Source: Dermacentor variabilis (lineage: Eukaryota > Arthropoda > Arachnida > Ixodida > Ixodidae). Taken from it: DNA of 64,000 bases. Each line of letters begins with the position of its first letter. Position 1 is the first letter of the stretch. This document shows, piece by piece, positions 59,861-64,000 of the stretch. The DNA is taken from the NCBI RefSeq assembly GCF_050947875.1, contig NW_027460291.1, positions 24,713,868-24,777,867 on the forward strand. The letters run 5' to 3'. A program made the translations under genes and the position numbers. The notes under the pieces were generated by a model. That model worked only from the letters and a program-made list of their open reading frames with translations. It did not search any database and had not been told where the DNA came from.

Positions 59861-60584
59861 TTCAATGCACGTAATGTACTCAGAAGAAAAAAAATTGGGT
59901 TCGACGCGTTCGGCTTGCTCTGCAGTTTGCTGGGGTGGGAGGTCCAGCACAAAATCATCCTTGCATATTCGTTGGGCAAAGCAGATGCAGAAGGCACAGA
60001 ATGAGCACTGGGTGAAGACAGTTCATTACAAAATATGGCACTCGCAGGACGGTGACAATGTGGCAAGAGACATGCCTCGAGGAAGTACTCGAGGGCACAG
60101 TCCAAAATTGATGATGAGAAGACATGTCTCAATGGCCGCTATGGAAACGACAATGTGTGGGAAGGAGACATTGTGGAAAAGCAGGACTGAAGTTGCACGA
60201 CTAAGCACATAGTCTCTGTCACGTACAGGTGGGCAAGCTAAAACAGTGACGCATGTTGCTGCTTGAGGTGGGAGATGAATAAAATCTGTAGCAAAGCTGA
60301 GTTGGGGCTTGAACAGGAGGGTCAATGAAAAGAGGTAGGTCAAGCTGTAAAACATGAGCAGAACAGTCTATCTAAGCTGAATGGGCAGCCAAAAAGCCAA
60401 GTCCCAGGATCACATCGTGAGGGCCGCGTTCGAGTACACTAAACAAAACGGCCGGACACAATGGGTAGCACACATTACAAGCACAGCCAGAGTTCTACCA
60501 TCCACGACCTGTAGCACACGAGTCGGAGCTGGAGTAAGCACTTTCTGCAGGTGGGTTCGAAGCTCCACACGCGATAGAAATTTG
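59861..60584 (-). pseudogene. Ty3/gypsy element 2: protease-to-RT linker, degraded
   Basis: Minus-strand pieces RTHLQKVLTPAPTRVL and VDGRTLAVLVM (60470-60570) are the flap side of a retroviral-type aspartic protease. Further down, LDYFLEA-like and ELSSPSAHSVPSASAL fragments look like the linker before RT. Several stops and frameshifts. Confidence 0.6.
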
Positions 60585-60605
60585 TGCACCAGTGTCAAAG
60601 CGCCT
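60585..60605 (-). pseudogene. Ty3/gypsy element 2: aspartic protease active site (FDTGAQIS)
   Basis: On the minus strand 60599-60585 spells FDTGA, followed by QIS: the D-T/S-G-A motif of retrotransposon proteases. The frame then shifts relative to the downstream protease segment (RTHLQKVL), so the enzyme is broken even though the catalytic aspartate is kept. Known role: processing of the polyprotein. Confidence 0.72.
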
Positions 60606-61005
60606 CGTCCTGTCTACTCTCTTCGTTCTCATCTGTGTGCTTCTGCAATTTCAAGATGTCAATTAGTGCTTTAACTGGCAACCCATTCAAGTCCAGAAGG
60701 CTCCGATCAGTAGGCAGGGTCAACAGAAATTTCAGGCAGGGATGCTAAAGCAGCGTCACCTTCAGGAGGTGCCCCAGTTAGTTTCCCGTTGTAGAGTGGC
60801 GACGGTAAGCTCGGGACGGGGAGCAACGGAGCTGGAGTGAACGGGAGCAGCGACTGTATGACGACAGTGAACGGCTAATTTCAGTGGCTCAAGCATTGTA
60901 AGGTGCATCTTCGAAATCTGTATAGGGTGCATGCGGGCAAGGATTCAGTGGGGAGTGACGGTAGGTGGAAAAGGTTGGTCGAGAGTGCTCAGGCCACAAA
61001 CTTTG

Positions 61006-61048
61006 ACAGTGGCAAGAGATGTGGCCCACATGTCCACAATAGAAGCAG
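61006..61048 (-). pseudogene. Ty3/gypsy element 2: CCHC zinc knuckle of nucleocapsid
   Basis: On the minus strand the codons read CFYCGHVGHISCHC, an intact C-x2-C-x4-H-x4-C zinc knuckle, which in the family binds RNA for packaging. It lies between gag and protease as expected. Flanking frames contain stops. Confidence 0.8.
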
Positions 61049-61292
61049 ATGAGTTTATCATCGTGTGTTCGACATTCAGCCGGGTTGCCTCAGTTCGGGT
61101 AGGCACGGTACTGGCTTTGGTGAGTGGGGACACAGGCAGCACACGAAGCAGTCAGAATGGTTGGTGGAGCAGATGGACGGCAGACCCACAATGACTAACT
61201 CTTGGCGAATGACCCGTTGGATGAGACATGAGTGGTTGGGAGTCGTCAAAACACAGTGTTGCTGGAGCAACAGGAGATGATGCTTCCATTTC

Positions 61293-61991
61293 TCACCGGA
61301 ATATACATACAACATTCCTGGAGGAGGAGGGCTCACACAGAACATGAAGGTCTTCGCACGTCAATGAAGCAACGGTATTCAGTAGACACGGAAACTGCTG
61401 TACCATGCGGCGGCGCTTTGCGTCTTCAAAGCCGTGACATTCAGTTATGATCTCACTGACCATCATTAAGTTCTTGGAAACCAGAAGGTTAAATGCGTCA
61501 TCCACGAAGCCATTTTAGGACGTCGCTGACTTTGTCTGCCTTTGCCATGTTATCTACCTTGCAGAAAAGAGCAAGAACGTCCTGGTACAAGCCGTGTATG
61601 AATCAGTGTAAATCTTTGCACGGGTCACAAGGTCCTTCTTAGCAGCATGTTGGCAGCTGACGAGCTTGCCTAACAAATCTGCAAGCTTCTTCTTGCACTG
61701 GTCCCAACTCGTTATCTCTTCTTCATGAGTCTCAAACCCGACCCGTGCACTTTTCTTTAGATAGAATATTATGTTTGCGAGCATAAGCATGTTATCCCAG
61801 GTGACCCGTTCGTAATTCTGCAACCAGTCTTCAACGTCAATGTTGTCGATCCCACAAAACATCCCAGGGTCGTGGGGCTGGGACAGGATGACTGTCGGTG
61901 GCACTGACAGGTTCTCCTTTGGATGACATAGCGGCCAGGTTACCTTTACTGCGGAGCTCCGTCTTACACAGGTGACTACCCCACACTTCAA
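61293..61991 (-). pseudogene. Ty3/gypsy element 2: gag capsid region
   Basis: Two minus frames cover gag. The first (61991-61554) has DPGMFCGIDNIDVEDWLQNY, here noted as the FxG...DVEDWL motif, then MLANIIFYLKKSARVGFETHE and SWDQCKKKLADLLGK. The second (61505-61293) has DDAFNLLVSKNL and ECHGFEDAKRRR. Together they match the retrotransposon gag capsid pattern. A frameshift or small loss separates them at about 61510-61550. The first frame starts a few bases after the 5' LTR, as expected. Confidence 0.85.
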
Positions 61992-61998
61992 CCAAAAA

Positions 61999-62141
61999 TG
62001 TTGCAGGAAGAAGCACAGGTATATTTAAATAGATCTTTAATGGCTGAGCCAACACGCGCTGAAGAGCATTAATTTAAAATATTCTCTGTTCTTTCAAAGC
62101 AGAATCCAAATCCTCTTCTTCCACCATTACACAATGTTACA
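61999..62141 (-). mobile_element. 5' LTR (143 bp) of Ty3/gypsy element 2
   Basis: On the minus strand it begins TGTAACATTGTGTAATGG and ends TTCTTCCTGCAACA, with the TG...CA ends of an LTR. The sequence just downstream (TTTTTGGTTGAAGTGTGG) contains TGG, as at a tRNA primer site, though the tRNA is not identified. Gag begins directly after. Its diverged partner is at 48522-48650, 13.6 kb away because of nested insertions. Confidence 0.78.
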
Positions 62142-64000
62142 ATATCGCAGCTCAGAGTTCATTTAGAGTGAATGTGGAAGACGCCACCCTCCTTGCATCC
62201 CCGCTGTGAAATATGCTTCTAAGCAGTAATGTTCAAGCCTACATCCCGTGCATTCCGTTGCACAAGAAGGCTGATGCTCCCATTGAAAACTGTGCTGAGC
62301 AAAAATGTTGATAATGACAAGCATTATCCCCACCCCTCTTTAAAGACACTGGCTATCAGCTTTCCAGTGCAACATCATATCATGTGACATGCAGGCATTA
62401 ACCCAGACATGAACAGTTGGGAAGTGACAGTTCGGAAGGCAGTTTGGAAGTGAAGAGCATCAGATTCCTGGTTTTTCTCGTCGCTCTTTAAGGACCACAT
62501 TAAGCCCACGCTCTCTTCAGTGTCAATGCTATTCACAAAATGCCACATCTAAAATGCAGCTGTTTAATATGGCAATCATTCCAGTGTTCAAAGTACAAAA
62601 TCAGGTGAAATGGTAGCATCATCTGACTTGCTTCTGCCTAGAGCCGTCGATAAAACCAGCCACAGATGCAGCGAAATAGTGATATTTGCAATGTTTCGGA
62701 GCGCGCAAGCCACTTCGAACTCTGACAAATGCACATGTCTTTGGAGATCATTCCAAAACCTCCGCCAAGCCGGAAAAAAATTAACTCCATAAAACACAAA
62801 AGTTTAGTTCTCCTACTATGAGTCAGCTGGCGCAGTGTGTCCAGGAGCGGTGCGGAAGGTCTCGAAAACTGCATTTAAAACTATCGTTAGACAGCTAATG
62901 AAGCCTAATGGGCGCGGTAGGAAAAGAGTTAAAGGGATAAAGGGCACTTTGGGCTAACTGTGGCATGTCTTATACGAGCACAAAAATAATGGTGACAAGA
63001 TTACACAATGTCGGAAACCATGACAAAACAGGCACTTCTTTAATGACCAGATTGATCAAAATGACAACAAAGATCACAGTGATAACGTGTCTGCACCAAT
63101 GGCAATGTCAGAGGCCTCACGTTGTAAACAGAGCACTCATAAGGACCTGAAAACATTCATCGGTTTTCCTTCCTTGCTATTTTGACGAGTGCTCATTTTA
63201 AGTGACAATGTTTGCCTCTCTTCAAGTAATTTTTCTTTGAACGTCGGAATAAACATAATATCGTTTTTCTAATTTACGTGCAACTCTGGGTCAACTGTAT
63301 TACATATATGCAGCAATTTCCAATCAGTAACTAGGGAATATTCAAAATGTCAAGTGCCATCCATCAACTTGCTGCAAAGTGCTATGCAACGTCTTGGTTA
63401 AGGCAAAGCAAGACGGAACTGCTCATTTGATAGCATAGCTACACACATAGCTGCTGCTTTCACCCTTGCTTTGGGGTGCCTTCCACTGTTAGATCCACAG
63501 CAACAACCTAGACCTGCTTTTTCCAGCAGCGGGCACAACACAACAAGAGAACAAAATCAATGTGCATGCTAAACACTGGCCAACACAGACAATGTTACGG
63601 ACCGCGTGCTGTTGTTAACACCTTAACTGTAGCATTTAACTGACATCTCCTTCCCTCGCGTCTTAACTACGACTAGTTTGATGCCCCCCCCTCTCTCTCT
63701 CTCCTCCCCCAACACATGCAAAACAAAGTCTTTCTGCATAACGATATTGCTTCATTGGAAATATTTCATTCCCCAAAGATTATCATGGTACCGAACTCAG
63801 TGCATGCATTTTAGACCAGATTATTCGAAGTGAAGTGGCACTCGACTCCACTTAGTATGAAACGAAAAGCCGGAAGTTCACGTGACGGTGCAACATACCC
63901 GATAACCCTTTATGTTTATTCGCATTAACTTTGATAAGGAAAATAGCAGTACGAAGGCCACTCCAATGTGGTGGCAGCTTCTTGGGACTAACTGTGTTGC
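62142..64000. other. No gene recognised
   Basis: No frame longer than about 78 codons and no domain recognised on either strand. Simple sequence includes a C/CT run at 63684-63706. TTAAAGGG occurs at 62928, similar to the TTAA-AGGG termini of the piggyBac-like elements, but no partner end was found within the window. Confidence 0.55.

Noticed and set aside
48516..62146. Target-site duplication of gypsy element 2
   Set aside because: The bases beside the two LTR outer ends (AACAC and ATATC) do not match, so I rely on colinear LTR and coding order instead.

Overview
This is eukaryotic, almost certainly arthropod, DNA and contains no intact host gene that I can recognise. The mix of repeats (TTAA-flanked elements ending AGGG..., several Tigger/pogo families, Ty3/gypsy with short LTRs, an RTE-type LINE tail, a Penelope-like GIY-YIG domain) resembles what I remember of hard-tick (ixodid) genomes. 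That host assignment is inference; no search was run.

Region 1 (1 to about 36,830) is an uninterrupted tandem satellite of about 107 monomers of 344 bp, with 347/348-bp variants carrying an AATT insertion. The minus strand of each monomer carries a tRNA-like module (A-box-like and B-box-like motifs and a perfect D-arm-like stem), a second degenerate A-box-like module and several short perfect hairpins. The monomer appears internally duplicated. Larger blocks of 6, 7, 9, 10 and 12 monomers repeat nearly identically, so the array has been enlarged by recent segmental duplications. The array ends in a strongly diverged edge monomer (about 36,800-37,090) with a perfect 12-bp hairpin.

Region 2 (37,090-48,520) is low-coding DNA with transposon remains: a Tigger-like short element, two TTAA-flanked piggyBac-like non-autonomous elements (43,534-44,995 and 46,551-48,128, the second with a nested inverted-repeat element), a GIY-YIG domain of a Penelope-like element, a broken LINE reverse transcriptase, and the 3' end plus 3' LTR of one Ty3/gypsy element.

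Region 3 (48,522-62,141) is a stack of nested transposons. An old minus-strand Ty3/gypsy element (5' LTR 61,999-62,141; gag; CCHC knuckle; protease; RT/RNase H; integrase; 3' LTR 48,522-48,650) was interrupted by at least four insertions: a 1,171-bp pogo-like element, a 7.1-kb Tigger element (50,268-57,344), a 155-bp palindromic MITE and another fragment near 59,140. The 7.1-kb Tigger was itself interrupted inside its transposase by a 3.68-kb second Tigger (52,131-55,808), which holds further repeats. TA or CCAGG duplications mark the junctions, and the gypsy reading frame resumes across two of them. All enzymes are dead through stops, frameshifts and lost catalytic residues.

Region 4 (62,142-64,000) holds simple sequence and nothing I can name.
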